Below, piece after piece: positions 29,085 through 41,428 of a stretch of 64,000 nucleotides of DNA. Below the pieces are notes generated by a model. It was not told the DNA's origin and did no database searches. It worked only from the letters and a program-made list of their open reading frames with translations. The DNA lies in the NCBI RefSeq assembly GCF_003315515.1, contig NZ_QNRY01000005.1:1-64000 (forward strand). The letters run 5' to 3'. The position numbers were made by a program, and so were the translations under genes. The DNA is from Brenneria salicis ATCC 15712 = DSM 30166 (GTDB taxonomy: Bacteria > Pseudomonadota > Gammaproteobacteria > Enterobacterales > Enterobacteriaceae). Each line of letters opens with the position of its first letter. Positions within the stretch are counted from its first letter, which is position 1.

Positions 29085-29549
29085 ATGAATTATCACCAGT
29101 ATTACCCGGTTGATGTGGTCAACGGCCCCGGCACGCGCTGCACCCTGTTTGTCGCCGGATGTGTGCACCAATGCGCGGGGTGCTACAACAAGAGCACCTG
29201 GCGGATTAACTCCGGCCAGCCCTTTACCCAGGCGATGCAGGATCGGATTATTACCGATCTACAGGATACGGTGATCCCCCGGCAGGGCATTTCCCTGTCC
29301 GGCGGCGATCCGCTCCACCCGCAAAATATTTCTGAGATTCTGCGGCTGGTGAAACGGATACGGGCGGAATGTCCGGGTAAGGATATCTGGCTGTGGACGG
29401 GCTATGTGCTGGCGGAACTCACCGCGGAACAGCAACAGGTGGTGGATCGGATTAACGTACTGGTTGACGGCAAATTTGTGCAGGAACTGAAAGATCCGTC
29501 GTTAATCTGGCGCGGCAGCAGCAATCAGGTCATTCATTACCTGCGCTGA
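29085..29549 (+). CDS. nrdG: Anaerobic ribonucleotide reductase activating protein
   Basis: A 154-residue radical-SAM activase that installs the glycyl radical on NrdD. The iron-sulfur ligands are in GCVHQCAGCYNKSTW (C-x3-C-x2-C), followed by ISLSGGDPLHPQN, the GGE-like SAM-binding motif, and DGKFVQELKDPSLIWRGSSN at the C-terminus. It lies 54 bp after nrdD in one operon. Confidence 0.97.
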   Translation: MNYHQYYPVDVVNGPGTRCTLFVAGCVHQCAGCYNKSTWRINSGQPFTQAMQDRIITDLQDTVIPRQGISLSGGDPLHPQNISEILRLVKRIRAECPGKDIWLWTGYVLAELTAEQQQVVDRINVLVDGKFVQELKDPSLIWRGSSNQVIHYLR

Positions 29550-29550
29550 T

Positions 29551-29590
29551 ACCGCTTTCTGTCGCCATACCGGATGCCAGAGAAAGCGGT
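29551..29590. terminator. Hairpin after nrdG
   Basis: ACCGCTTTCT and AGAAAGCGGT form a perfect 10-bp stem directly after the nrdG stop and before the convergent yraR-like gene. No strong T-run follows; a bidirectional terminator is likely. Confidence 0.65.
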
Positions 29591-29606
29591 TGTCAAAATA
29601 ATGTCG

Positions 29607-30260
29607 CTAATGCAGCGATTTCTGCTTACCCAGACTTCTCAATTGGTCGGATTCCAATACCGTGACGCGCGCTTTCGGTTCAGGAGAAAATGCCTGATTC
29701 AATAGCGCCTGGGCCACGGTTTTTCCGTCGATGGCGCGCCATTTGGCCGGAAACAGTCGGAACAGCGGCGCGGCGAAGCTTTCCAACGGACGATGCGTTT
29801 CCCTTTCTCCCACCAGCAGCGCGGGTTGCGCCAACGTCAGGTGTTGCCAGCCTTGTTGCCGTAAGGATTTCTCCGTTTCACCCTTCACTCTGGAGTAGAA
29901 GAACGGTGACGCCGTATTCGCGCTGAGCGCGCTGACAACCAGCAGATGTTTCGCTCCCAATGCCAGCGCAGCCTTTGCGCTGTCCACCACCAACGTGTAA
30001 TCCACATCACGGAAGGCCTGCTTGCTTCCTGCCGTTTTGAGCGTGGAACCCAGGCAGCAAAACGCGATATCTATGGGAGAAGTCAACTGGGAAAGCGCCA
30101 CGTAAAGATCGGCGTTATGCGGATTCACCAACTTTTCAGCCGGAGGCAGTGGTTTGCGTGTGGGTGCATAAATCGTTTCAACCCGATGATTTTCTTTTAA
30201 AAGTTTCAGAAGTTCACGTCCTACCAGCCCCGTCGCTCCAAATAGCAATACCCGGCTCAT
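29607..30260 (-). CDS. yraR: NAD(P)-binding oxidoreductase-like protein (YraR-like)
   Basis: The 217-residue protein has a Rossmann nucleotide-binding start (MSRVLLFGATGLVGRELLKL, GATGLVG) and resembles E. coli YraR: PIDIAFCCLGSTLKTAGSKQ, DYTLVVDSAKAAL, FFYSRVKGETEKSL. This is the atypical short-chain NAD(P)-binding group related to human TIP30/HTATIP2; no enzymatic reaction has been fixed for the bacterial proteins. It follows yhbP on the same strand with a 32-bp gap, so the two are likely co-transcribed; in E. coli yraR and yhbP are also neighbours. Confidence 0.88.
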   Translation of the reverse strand: MSRVLLFGATGLVGRELLKLLKENHRVETIYAPTRKPLPPAEKLVNPHNADLYVALSQLTSPIDIAFCCLGSTLKTAGSKQAFRDVDYTLVVDSAKAALALGAKHLLVVSALSANTASPFFYSRVKGETEKSLRQQGWQHLTLAQPALLVGERETHRPLESFAAPLFRLFPAKWRAIDGKTVAQALLNQAFSPEPKARVTVLESDQLRSLGKQKSLH

Positions 30261-30292
30261 TACATACTCCTCTGGTTATCTCTTTTTTAATA

Positions 30293-30778
<486 letters not shown>

Positions 30779-30816
30779 TTAAATGCATCACAGATCATTC
30801 AACGCGGCCAACGCCA

Positions 30817-33048
30817 TCAGACTGGTTTTTTACCGCGGTTAACAGGATTAGACCGGCCTGATTTTTTATCCGTTTTGCGGTTTTTCATCGCCGAAGAACC
30901 GCCGGATACGACTTTTTTACCTGCCGGTTGCGGCGTTACGACCGGCGCGGCAAAACGCGTCAACGCGGGGCAGCTGGATGACCTGCCCCTGGCGCCTGAA
31001 CCCGCGCGTTCTCCCGGTTTTTCCGCCGGAACCAGACAATCAGGCCGGTTGCCAATCAGCCGTTGCATGCCCATTGCGCTCAGCGCATCGCGGATCAACG
31101 GCCAGTTGGCCGGATCATGGTAGCGGAGCAGCGCTTTATGCAGCCGGCGCTGACGCTCACCGCGCGGCACCACCACATCCTCGCTCTGGTAGTCCACTTT
31201 GCCGAGCGGGTTCTTGCCGCTGTAATACATCGTAGTGGCATTCGCCAATGGAGAAGGATAAAAGTTTTGCACCTGATCCAGCCGGAAACGGTTTTCTTTC
31301 AACCACAGCGCCAGATTGACCATATCTTCATCACGGGTTCCCGGATGCGCGGAGATAAAATAGGGGATCAGATACTGCTGTTTTCCCGCCTGTTTTGAAT
31401 AGCTGTCAAAAAGCTGTTTGAAACGATGATAGCTTCCCATGCCGGGCTTCATCATTTTTGACAGCGGCCCGGTTTCCGTATGTTCCGGCGCAATTTTCAG
31501 ATATCCCCCCACATGATGCTCCGCCAGTTCTTTGATATAGCGCGGATCTTCCACCGCCAGATCGTAACGGACGCCGGAAGCGATAAGGATTTTCCTGATC
31601 CCTTTCAGGCTGCGGGTACGCCGATACAATTTGATGGTCGGCTCATGGTTGGTATCCATGTGAGAACAGATTTCAGGGTAGACACAGGAGGCCCGGCGGC
31701 AGCTTTGTTCGGCACGCGGGGACTGACAACGCAACATATACATATTCGCCGTCGGGCCGCCTAAATCGGAGATAACGCCGGTGAATCCCGGCACATGATC
31801 GCGGATCGCCTCGATCTCTTTGACAATCGATGCTTCCGATCGACTCTGGATGATCCGTCCCTCGTGCTCGGTGATCGAACAAAACGAACAGCCGCCATAG
31901 CACCCGCGCATGATGTTGATTGAAAAGCGGATCATGTCGTAAGCGGGGATGACCGCATTGCCGTAAGAAGGATGCGGAACCCGCTGAAACGGCAGCGCAA
32001 ACACCGCATCCATCTCTTCGGTTGAGAGCGGGATCGCCGGAGGATTAATCCAGACGTAACGGTCGCCATGCTTTTGCATCAAGGCTCTGGCGCACCCCGG
32101 ATTGGTTTCGTGATGCAATATCCGCGACGCATGAGCGTACATCACTTTGTCGCCCTTCACTTTCTCGAAAGAGGGCAACAGCACATAGGTTTTTTCCCAC
32201 GGCTTAGGTCGCGGCGCCCGCACGGTGATCGGCTGAGCGGCATCCGGCGCAGGCCGTTCCCCGTCGGCGCAGGGTAAATCTTCGCCGTAAGGATTGATGA
32301 TAGGTTCAATGCGACCGGGCTTATCCAGCCGGGTCGAATCAACGCCGGCCCAACCAACCAACGCCGTTTTACGCATCACGGCGGTGTTGCGCACATCATG
32401 GATATCGCATATCGCTTCACCCGCCGCCAACCGGTGCGCCACTTCCACCAACGGACGTTCACCGTTTCCATAAACCAGCATATCCGCCTTGGCATCCACG
32501 AGTACTGAACGCCGCACGGTATCAGACCAATAATCGTAATGTGCGATACGCCGCAGACTGGCTTCGATGCCGCCCAGGATCACCGGAACCTCGCGGTAGG
32601 CTTCTTTACAACGCTGGCTATACACCAACGTTGCCCGATCGGGCCGCTTTCCGCCCACATTGCCCGGCGTATAGGCATCGTCATGACGTAATTTGCGATC
32701 AGCCGTGTAACGGTTGATCATCGAATCCATATTTCCGGCAGTCACGCCGAAAAACAGATTGGGCTTACCAAGCCGCATAAAATCGTTTTTCGACGTCCAG
32801 TCAGGCTGCGCGATAATCCCGACACGAAATCCCTGCGCTTCCAGCATCCGTCCGATAATCGCCATCCCAAAACTCGGATGATCAACATAGGCATCGCCGG
32901 TCACCACGATCACATCGCAACTATCCCAGCCCAGCTGATCCATCTCTTCACGCGACATGGGGAAAAACGGCGCAGTAGCGTAACACGCGGCCCAGTAACG
33001 CGGGTAAGAGAACAAGGTTCGTTCGGGCTGGATCAAGCTGATTGGCAT
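30817..33048 (-). CDS. ygiQ: YgiQ family radical SAM protein
   Basis: The 743-residue protein is the UPF0313 radical-SAM enzyme YgiQ. An N-terminal domain ([37 protein letters not shown]) precedes the radical-SAM core with the cluster motif [16 protein letters not shown] (C-x3-C-x2-C) at about residue 385. A basic, low-complexity tail ([20 protein letters not shown]) closes it, as is common in this family. The reaction is unknown. The gene is intact and transcribed away from the CRISPR array, which starts about 190 bp upstream of its start codon. Confidence 0.93.
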   Translation of the reverse strand: MPISLIQPERTLFSYPRYWAACYATAPFFPMSREEMDQLGWDSCDVIVVTGDAYVDHPSFGMAIIGRMLEAQGFRVGIIAQPDWTSKNDFMRLGKPNLFFGVTAGNMDSMINRYTADRKLRHDDAYTPGNVGGKRPDRATLVYSQRCKEAYREVPVILGGIEASLRRIAHYDYWSDTVRRSVLVDAKADMLVYGNGERPLVEVAHRLAAGEAICDIHDVRNTAVMRKTALVGWAGVDSTRLDKPGRIEPIINPYGEDLPCADGERPAPDAAQPITVRAPRPKPWEKTYVLLPSFEKVKGDKVMYAHASRILHHETNPGCARALMQKHGDRYVWINPPAIPLSTEEMDAVFALPFQRVPHPSYGNAVIPAYDMIRFSINIMRGCYGGCSFCSITEHEGRIIQSRSEASIVKEIEAIRDHVPGFTGVISDLGGPTANMYMLRCQSPRAEQSCRRASCVYPEICSHMDTNHEPTIKLYRRTRSLKGIRKILIASGVRYDLAVEDPRYIKELAEHHVGGYLKIAPEHTETGPLSKMMKPGMGSYHRFKQLFDSYSKQAGKQQYLIPYFISAHPGTRDEDMVNLALWLKENRFRLDQVQNFYPSPLANATTMYYSGKNPLGKVDYQSEDVVVPRGERQRRLHKALLRYHDPANWPLIRDALSAMGMQRLIGNRPDCLVPAEKPGERAGSGARGRSSSCPALTRFAAPVVTPQPAGKKVVSGGSSAMKNRKTDKKSGRSNPVNRGKKPV

Positions 33049-33239
33049 AGAAATTCTTCGTTATCAGAAAATGGGTTGCGTATACATCTGGTCAACATTT
33101 GATAGTTTATTAATCAGAAAGCAAGGGGCAAGGATTATACGCGGACAACCATAACACTGCTGACAAGAGTGGTTCAGATATGCGGTGGATCAAGATTTTC
33201 CGTCAGACACGCCGCTTAGGTGTAGAGAATCCCGCTGCA

Positions 33240-33390
33240 TGGTTTATCCCCGCGGACGCGGGGAACACGTTCGGATAAACTGGACATTATCCATTGTCAG
33301 CGGTTTATCCCCGCGGACGCGGGGAACACACGATTAACACCACGGGATTAGCGGGGTATTTCGGTTTATCCCCGCGGACGCGGGGAACAC
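33240..33390 (-). CRISPR. Short type I-E CRISPR array (3 repeats, 2 spacers)
   Basis: Three 29-bp repeats at 33240-33268, 33301-33329 and 33362-33390 share GGTTTATCCCCGCGGACG with the palindromic core typical of type I-E repeats (minus-strand reading ends GGGGATAAACCG). The leftmost copy differs at its outer base (T instead of C), marking the leader-distal end. Both spacers (33269-33300 and 33330-33361) are 32 bp, the I-E length. The AT-rich leader is on the cas2 side. With the Cascade genes absent the array cannot be used by this locus alone. Confidence 0.97.
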
Positions 33391-33474
33391 GCTAAAAATA
33401 GATTATTGTTTTATAAAACGTTTTTCATAATGATAAAATCCACCAAATTTTCCTGATTATTAAAGAACGCTAAC
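33391..33474 (-). promoter_or_regulatory. CRISPR leader
   Basis: An 84-bp AT-rich stretch between cas2 and the first repeat, in the position of the I-E leader, where array transcription starts and new spacers are normally added. Confidence 0.7.
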
Positions 33475-33768
<294 letters not shown>

Positions 33769-34085
33769 TCAGCTATTCCCCTGATGCCCGCTGTCGCCAA
33801 ACGGTTTTGGCTCCGGGATAGCTGGCGGCTGTGCATCATTCGGCGGCAACGGCGGTGTGATGCCCCCAGCCATGAGGATCTCTTCAATCAACGGGATCAG
33901 TTTACCAAGCGTTTTCTGGCTGCGAAAAATATTGCGACAGGCGAGACGGACTTCACGATCAGGTTCGGCAGGATTGCGTGCGGCGATCTCAAAAGCTTTG
34001 GGAACCACGCCGTCAAACTTGATGATATCGGCAATGTCATACACGAAAGAAAGTGGCTTGCCGCTGTGGACAAATCCGATAACCG
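33769..34085 (-). pseudogene. cas1: Cas1 (type I-E), C-terminal fragment
   Basis: About 105 residues remain: IGFVHSGKPLSFVYDIADII, RLACRNIFRSQKTLGKLIPL, and the proline-rich tail ending FGDSGHQGNS. These match the C-terminal third of type I-E Cas1, including the SFVYDIAD segment with a metal-ligand acidic residue. The N-terminal two thirds are missing: at about 34082-34090 the sequence switches directly into the middle of cas3. A deletion therefore removed the end of cas3, the Cascade genes (normally cas8e, cse2, cas7, cas5, cas6e) and the start of cas1. Confidence 0.9.
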
Positions 34086-36113
34086 CTGTTGCGCAGCTCG
34101 CTGCCCAACCAGTCGGCATCAGCCTGCGGTTGCCATTCCGGGGCGAAAACATGGAGTTTGGCGGCAGGACGTTCATCAATCGACGGCTGTTTATCCGTTG
34201 CCGTTTTCCGCCGCCCATCACGGCAGCGAATGTGCCGCTGCAACCGTCCGGCCCGTTGGATCAGCAAATCAACCGGCGCCAGATCGCTGATCATGTTATC
34301 CACATCGATATCCAGCGATTGTTCGACCACCTGCGTGGCAATCAATACTTTGCCTGCACGCTGTATCGGCGTACTGTCTTTACCAAACCAGCTTAATGCT
34401 TGTTCTTCCACCGCCATGCGATCGCAGAAGGCGAAGCGGCTGTGGAACAACAGCATATCGTCCGCTGGCACGCCTTCCGCCACAAGCTGACGATAGAGAG
34501 TAATCGCGTCATCCACCGTGTTTCTGATCCAGCAGACCGACTGACCGAGCGCCACCGCCGCTTTGATCACCTCAATCCCTTGCTCTCTAAGCTTCAGCCA
34601 GCCGATGTTCACTTCCCGTTTCACTTCCGTGCGGGTTGCCAACGCGGTTTCCTGCAATCCTTCTCGGTTAGCCTGCGTCAGCCACGGATAGCACGCGTCG
34701 GGATCGGGTTGCCATGATCCCGCTTCACATCCGATGCCAAGCAGGAAAGCCTGCGTTAGCCTGTCACGCAAACTCAGCGATAAGGTCGCGCTCAGGATGA
34801 TCACACTTCCGCCATGTCGGGCATGGAAACCAATCAGATGCTCAATAAGCTTGCTCATATAGGCATCACAGGCGTGGACCTCATCCAGAATGAGGATCTT
34901 GTTCTGTAGCCCCAACACGCGCAGCGACTGGTGGCGGAACGGCATCACCGCCATCAGCGCCTGATCGAGCGTGCCTACCCCGACATCCGCCAGCAGCGCT
35001 TTTTTCCGTGAATCAGCAAACCAGATGTTGCAATCTTCACCGGCGGCGCGTTCTTCTTTGTCGTACTGCGCCTGCCCCTGGCTTTCACCGTCCCACAGCG
35101 ATTGCGTAAAGGCAGGCGACATAAATGCCGCTGCCTTTCTGCCGCGCCATCAGGCGATGCGCCAGGACCATTGCGGCTTCGGTTTTTCCCGCGCCAGTCA
35201 CATCTTCCAGAATAAAAAGTTGTGGCCTCTCTGCGGAAATAGCCACCTCCAGCGCCTGCTGTTGTAGCGGCGTCGGCTGCTGAATGAATGGAAATAACTG
35301 CTGGATATGTTGAAAAGCAGACGGAGAAGGCGTGCGCGGTAAACGTGATACCACTTTTGCCGCCGTGGGCAACGCATAATGTTGCCAATAATCGCTCAGC
35401 GGCATCGGATCGCTGCGATAGTGAAAATCCTGTTGACGTGATCCCAGCCAGTCAGCAAGCACTGTCAGCCCGGCAAGCGCCCAGCTTTGTTGCTTAAACG
35501 TCGCCAGCCAAACCTTATCAGAGGACAGAGAGGGGAGAGTGGATGAAAAGGGAAATAAATTTGTTAAATCACAAAGATATTCACTCACGGCCAGATAATC
35601 ATCCAGGTGGAAAGCAAATTTTCCTTTAACGCCGCTCTCCGGCGGCTTGCCGTGATGTCCGGTCACGATGTTCAGCCAGATATCCAGCGTTTTTTTCTGG
35701 TAACGAGAAATCTCACCAAAAGGAAAAATCCGTGGGTTATCATCCCGGTTTTGCCAAAGCCAAAATCCTAATGAATCATGTCGAGCGGAATCAGCCTGAC
35801 CCGCATTTTGCACCAAGGGGGAATCGGGATTGCTGTATTTCTGTTGAAAACCGCGGGCAAATTTTCCGATATCATGCCACGCCAGAAAATAGGCGAACCA
35901 CTGTGCGCCTGTTTCATCCGTCAATTTCAGTTCAGCGAATAAATTATTGGCCTGAAAATAATTATTTTTTACTAACCAATAACCACAGGCAGCTACATCA
36001 AGGCAATGATAAGGCAATAAATGATAATCATCCCCTGTCGCCATCTCAGCGGATTTACCGGCTTTACCCCAATAACGAAAATAACGCTGACTGGCCGCTT
36101 CTTGATTCGTCAT
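34086..36113 (-). pseudogene. cas3: Cas3 (type I), internally deleted and 3'-truncated
   Basis: The ATG at 36113 opens an HD-nuclease domain (YHCLDVAACGYW, LAWHDIGKFARGF) and helicase motif I (LEDVTGAGKTEAAM); this frame stops at 35085 soon after GSGIYVA. A second frame resumes at AFTQSLWDGESQ and contains the DEVH box (LILDEVHACDAYM), SATLSLSL, and motif VI (LIQRAGRLQRH). At the break near 35100-35125 the helicase Ia segment is missing, I estimate 40-60 residues, together with a frame change. The 3' end is cut at about 34086, where cas1 sequence begins, so the C-terminal domain is gone. Such a protein could not support interference. Confidence 0.9.
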
Positions 36114-36186
36114 TTATATTTATGCCCTGAATAATTAATTCAAATTCCCGTTTATCATGCCACGGAATAATCGCTTTACCACGCAT

Positions 36187-36903
36187 CTACACATTATTTC
36201 CCGCCAGCGCCATCAGGTTTTCCTGTTCAGCATGATTTTTATCACTTTTATCTTTTTTCTTTTCCACATAAGTGAGTTTTTCCTGCCGCGGTTTTTCGGG
36301 TTTTAACGGATTTGACTGACCGATAAATATGCCGCCTTTTTCGATGGATAACTCATCTGAAAAGATATCGCCGATGACGACGCCCTGCGCCTGAATTGCC
36401 ACTACGCCGGCGGAAATTCGGCCTTCGACATGGCCATTGATAATAATCTGCTGTGATGTCATTTCGCCTTTTACCTGGCCGCCATGCTCCACTTTGATGG
36501 CATTATCACATTGCACATCGCCTTCAATGCGACCTTCCACGGTAATATCGCCATCCACCACCAGTTTCCCCGTCATCTGCGCGCCCTGAGAGATAAACGT
36601 ATCCTTCTTGACGCGCACAGGGCTTACTGAATTAACCAACTCCGTCGGGTTGTTTATTTCACTATTCTCTTGCGGCGCATCTACGGCCTTTTTGCTTTTA
36701 TCAAATGAAAACATCCAATGACTCCTTTTAAGGTTATAAAGAAATACCATCAGCACACCTATACCGGCGCCCAGAATAACGGCCAGTATTTGCCTGTAAG
36801 CCAGAATGGGTAAATCCAGGTGGATATCGATAAACCAGAGAACGACCAGTAATGCCCATACCGTCCACAGGCCCCATAGCAGATTGTAATTATGCACGGT
36901 CAT
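36187..36903 (-). CDS. Membrane-anchored bactofilin (polymer-forming protein)
   Basis: The 238-residue protein has two N-terminal membrane segments (about residues 8-28, LWGLWTVWALLVVLWFI, and 37-57, ILAVILGAGIGVLMVFLY), a charged linker, and a bactofilin beta-helix (about residues 105-195: KKDTFISQGAQMTGKLVVDG, GRIEGDVQCDNAIKVEHGG, GHVEGRISAGVVAIQAQGV). Bactofilins polymerise without nucleotide and serve as scaffolds for cell-shape or envelope proteins; two transmembrane segments at the N-terminus are less common. The C-terminus is lysine-rich. It sits alone beside the cas3 remnant, separated by 73 bp, with no evident functional link. Confidence 0.86.
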   Translation of the reverse strand: MTVHNYNLLWGLWTVWALLVVLWFIDIHLDLPILAYRQILAVILGAGIGVLMVFLYNLKRSHWMFSFDKSKKAVDAPQENSEINNPTELVNSVSPVRVKKDTFISQGAQMTGKLVVDGDITVEGRIEGDVQCDNAIKVEHGGQVKGEMTSQQIIINGHVEGRISAGVVAIQAQGVVIGDIFSDELSIEKGGIFIGQSNPLKPEKPRQEKLTYVEKKKDKSDKNHAEQENLMALAGNNV

Positions 36904-37302
36904 TATACCGCCCGGACAGCGGCCTCAGAGGGGTTCTTCCCAGACGGCACTGCGGGGCGATAATACGGATAGGTTGCGGAGGTTCGCTGATAATGCTGAA
37001 TGCATTCCGAACCCGGCAAGAAGTGGTTTGGTTCATATCTCGCTCTTCTCCTTTGCGCCATAAATCCTGTCACAGGTCGCGCTATACAGCGCTGCTTTAT
37101 TAGGTATCGGATAAAACGTTTTTTTATTTAGCCTGACATTATCGGTGATGGGCGTTGGATCGCACAAATTTTCAGCTTACATGACGAGCTAAAAAAGCGT
37201 TTCTTGTGCGCTCGCAAACATCTTACGTGAATGAAGTTGATTAGCTAAACCGATTCTACTATGTTAGCAAACAGTTTCAATATCCTTGATAAGAGTAAAT
37301 GT
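36904..37302. other. Divergent control region between bactofilin and scrK
   Basis: About 400 bp. The right part holds a candidate ScrR operator (37244-37255) and a similar GAGCTAAAAAAGCG-type half-site near 37188-37201. The left part must carry the bactofilin promoter but shows no distinctive element. Confidence 0.5.
37244..37255 (+). promoter_or_regulatory. Candidate ScrR operator upstream of scrK
   Basis: GCTAAACCGATT lies 48 bp before the scrK start. The same 12-mer in reverse complement occurs 59 bp upstream of scrY (38352-38363), and a copy with one mismatch at 38317-38328. A shared GC-centred element at both promoters of an operon with its own LacI-type repressor is best read as the ScrR operator. 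Confidence 0.65.
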
Positions 37303-38238
37303 ATGGCACACAAAATTTGGGTGATGGGCGATGCCGTGGTCGATCTCATCCCGGAAGATTCAGAGCGTTATCTCAAATGTCCTGGGGGAGCGCCGGCCAA
37401 CGTTGCCGTCGGCATCGCCAGACTGGGCGGCGCCAGCGCCTTTATTGGCCGGGTGGGTGACGATGTTTTTGGTCACTTCCTGCAAGACGTGCTGCGCCGG
37501 GAAGGTGTTGACACTCACCATATGATTCGGGATAGCCGTCACCGCACCTCGACGGTGGTCGTCAGCCTGGATTCTGTTGGCGAACGTTCATTCACGTTCA
37601 TGGTTCGTCCGAGCGCGGACTTGTTCCTGCAAACGGAGGATTTGCCCACTTTCCATCGTGGCGAATGGCTACATCTGTGTTCAATCGCCCTGTCGCAGGA
37701 GCCTTCACGCTGTACCGCTTTCACAGCCATGCGACGCATCAAAGCCGCGCAGGGATGGGTGAGCTTCGATCCCAATATTCGCGAGGATTTGTGGAGTAAC
37801 ACGCAAGCCTTGCAGGACATGCTTTTTCAGGCATTGGCGCTGGCCGATGTGGTGAAATTATCTCGCGAGGAGTTGAGTTTTCTCAGCGCCACCGACGATC
37901 CCAAACAGGGTATCGAACAATTAATGCAACGTTTCCCTATTCAGTTGTTGCTGGTTACGCTCGGTAGCGAAGGGGTATGGCTACATGATCGCCGACAACT
38001 TCAGCACTTCAGCGCACCCTATGTCACCCCGATAGATACCACGGGGGCGGGCGATGCCTTCGTCGCCGGTCTGCTGCAAGGTCTTGCCGAATACAACGAC
38101 TTATCGCAACGCGACTCATGGGACAGCGTGATCGAACAAGCGCAACGGTGCGGTGCGCTTGCCACCACCGCAAAAGGCGCCATGACCGCGCTCCCTTATG
38201 CGCAACAGCTTGAGTCCATTCCCCTCGCCAAACGCTAA
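37303..38238 (+). CDS. scrK: Fructokinase ScrK
   Basis: ScrK phosphorylates the fructose released by sucrose-6-phosphate hydrolase. The 311-residue PfkB/ribokinase-family protein begins MAHKIWVMGDAVVDLIPED, with CPGGAPANVAVGIARLGG (signature 1) and the catalytic DTTGAGDAFVAGLL (signature 2, Asp near residue 250). An upstream ATG at 37261 is in frame, but the 37303 start aligns with known ScrK proteins. First gene of scrKYABR, with its own operator. Confidence 0.94.
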   Translation: MAHKIWVMGDAVVDLIPEDSERYLKCPGGAPANVAVGIARLGGASAFIGRVGDDVFGHFLQDVLRREGVDTHHMIRDSRHRTSTVVVSLDSVGERSFTFMVRPSADLFLQTEDLPTFHRGEWLHLCSIALSQEPSRCTAFTAMRRIKAAQGWVSFDPNIREDLWSNTQALQDMLFQALALADVVKLSREELSFLSATDDPKQGIEQLMQRFPIQLLLVTLGSEGVWLHDRRQLQHFSAPYVTPIDTTGAGDAFVAGLLQGLAEYNDLSQRDSWDSVIEQAQRCGALATTAKGAMTALPYAQQLESIPLAKR

Positions 38239-38271
38239 TCTCCTAATTTCAGGGCGGTTGATGGCTTGTTT

Positions 38272-38363
38272 TGTCGTCAGGATCACAGTTACAGAATCGG
38301 GTTGGTAAAATTCCTTGCTAACCCGATTGCCGCCATTTAATTTTCTCGAAAAATCGGTTTAGC
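38272..38363 (+). promoter_or_regulatory. scrY control region: CRP-like site, inverted repeat, ScrR operator
   Basis: TGTCG-N6-TCACA at 38272-38287 matches the CRP consensus at eight of ten positions. AATCGGGTT (38295-38303) and AACCCGATT (38320-38328) form a 9-bp inverted repeat containing a near-copy of the operator motif; AATCGGTTTAGC follows at 38352-38363. Together they suggest catabolite activation and ScrR repression of scrYAB; the inverted repeat could also be a hairpin separating scrK from scrY transcripts. Confidence 0.6.
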
Positions 38364-38397
38364 CATTTAGCAAAACTACTTTCTGAAACAACAATAA

Positions 38398-39972
<1,575 letters not shown>

Positions 39973-40057
39973 CAGAGGATAGCAACAACGTCGGTTATCG
40001 AGCCCGGTAGCTGACGTTAATGATATAAACATATCCTATTAATAAAAGAGGAATAAA

Positions 40058-41428
40058 ATGGATATCAACACTACAGCAAATGCGCTTATCCCCCTTCTTG
40101 GCGGGAAAGAAAATATCGCCAGCGCCGCCCACTGCGCAACACGTCTACGTCTGGTGCTGACTGACGATAATCTGACCGACAAAAAAGCGATTGAAGCTGT
40201 CGACGGGGTGAAAGGCTGCTTTCAAAACGCCGGACAGATTCAGATTATCTTTGGTTCGGGACTGGTTAACAAAGTTTATGCCGAATTCATCAAGGCCGCA
40301 GGCATCGGCGAATCCAGCAAGTCTGAGGCTGCTTCGTTGGCGGCCCGGAAACTGAATCCGGCGCAACGCCTGGCGCGCCTGCTGTCAAACATCTTCGTAC
40401 CGATTATGCCGGCGATTATCGCCTCTGGTCTGTTGATGGGGCTGCTCGGCATGTGCAAAACCTACGGTTGGGTTGACGCCAGCAGCGCGGTTTTCATTAT
40501 GCTGGATATGTTCAGTTCCGCCGCTTTCATTATCCTGCCAATTCTTATCGGTTTTACCGCCACGCGAGAGTTCGGCGGTAACCCATATTTGGGCGCCACG
40601 TTGGGTGGTATACTGACTCACCCGGCGCTCACCAATGCCTGGGGCGTAGCCAGCGGCTTCCAGACCATGAATTTTTTCGGACTGGAAATCGCCATGATCG
40701 GCTATCAGGGTACGGTGTTCCCGGTACTACTGGCTGTGTGGTTTATGAGCATCCTGGAAAAACGTTTACACAAAATGGTGCCCGAGACGCTGGATATTAT
40801 CGTCACCCCGTTCCTGACCGTCATTGTTTCCGGCCTTGTGGCATTACTGATCATCGGCCCGGCGGGGCGTATGCTCGGCGATGGCATATCTATGGTACTG
40901 AGTACGTTGATCACCCACGCCGGATGGCTGGCCGGGTTGCTGTTTGGCGGTCTCTACTCGGTGATCGTTATCACCGGCGTTCACCACAGTTTCCATGCGA
41001 TTGAGTCTGGATTGCTTGGGAATCCATCCATCGGCTTCAATTTCCTGCTGCCCATCTGGGCGATGTCGAATGTGGCGCAAGGCGGCGCGTGTTTGGCGGT
41101 GTATTTCAAAACACGTGATGCCAAAATCAAAGCCATCGCCGTTCCTGCCGGTCTTTCCTGCCTGTTGGGGATCACGGAGGCGGCAATATTCGGTATCAAT
41201 CTGCGCTTCATCAAAGCATTCCTGTCTGGACTGGCGGGCGGCGCGCTCGGCGGCGCATGGGTGGTCTTCAGTCACGTCAACATGACGGCGGTGGGACTGA
41301 CCGGCTTCCCTGGGTTGGCAATCATACAGGCAGGTTCTATGCTGAATTACCTGATCGGTATGCTGATCGCCTTTAGCGCGGCGTTTATCATCTCATTGCT
41401 CCTGAAATATAAAACGGATAGCGAATAA
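40058..41428 (+). CDS. scrA: Sucrose-specific PTS transporter, EIIBC
   Basis: ScrA imports sucrose and phosphorylates it to sucrose-6-phosphate. In 456 residues it has the IIB domain with the phosphorylated Cys in IASAAHCATRLRLVLTDD (about residue 26) and the IIC membrane domain (from about residue 105, NIFVPIMPAIIASGLLMGLL; GVHHSFHAIESGLLG). No IIA domain is fused, so the general EIIA-Glc (Crr), encoded elsewhere, is expected to supply phosphate. AGAGGA precedes the start; the stop overlaps the scrB start codon (TAATG). Confidence 0.96.
   Translation: MDINTTANALIPLLGGKENIASAAHCATRLRLVLTDDNLTDKKAIEAVDGVKGCFQNAGQIQIIFGSGLVNKVYAEFIKAAGIGESSKSEAASLAARKLNPAQRLARLLSNIFVPIMPAIIASGLLMGLLGMCKTYGWVDASSAVFIMLDMFSSAAFIILPILIGFTATREFGGNPYLGATLGGILTHPALTNAWGVASGFQTMNFFGLEIAMIGYQGTVFPVLLAVWFMSILEKRLHKMVPETLDIIVTPFLTVIVSGLVALLIIGPAGRMLGDGISMVLSTLITHAGWLAGLLFGGLYSVIVITGVHHSFHAIESGLLGNPSIGFNFLLPIWAMSNVAQGGACLAVYFKTRDAKIKAIAVPAGLSCLLGITEAAIFGINLRFIKAFLSGLAGGALGGAWVVFSHVNMTAVGLTGFPGLAIIQAGSMLNYLIGMLIAFSAAFIISLLLKYKTDSE

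Noticed and set aside
36114-36186. A short peptide frame just upstream of cas3 (MRGKAIIPWHDKREFEL)
   Set aside because: It runs out of frame into cas3 after about 25 codons and could be decayed sequence of the CRISPR locus; too short to support as a gene.
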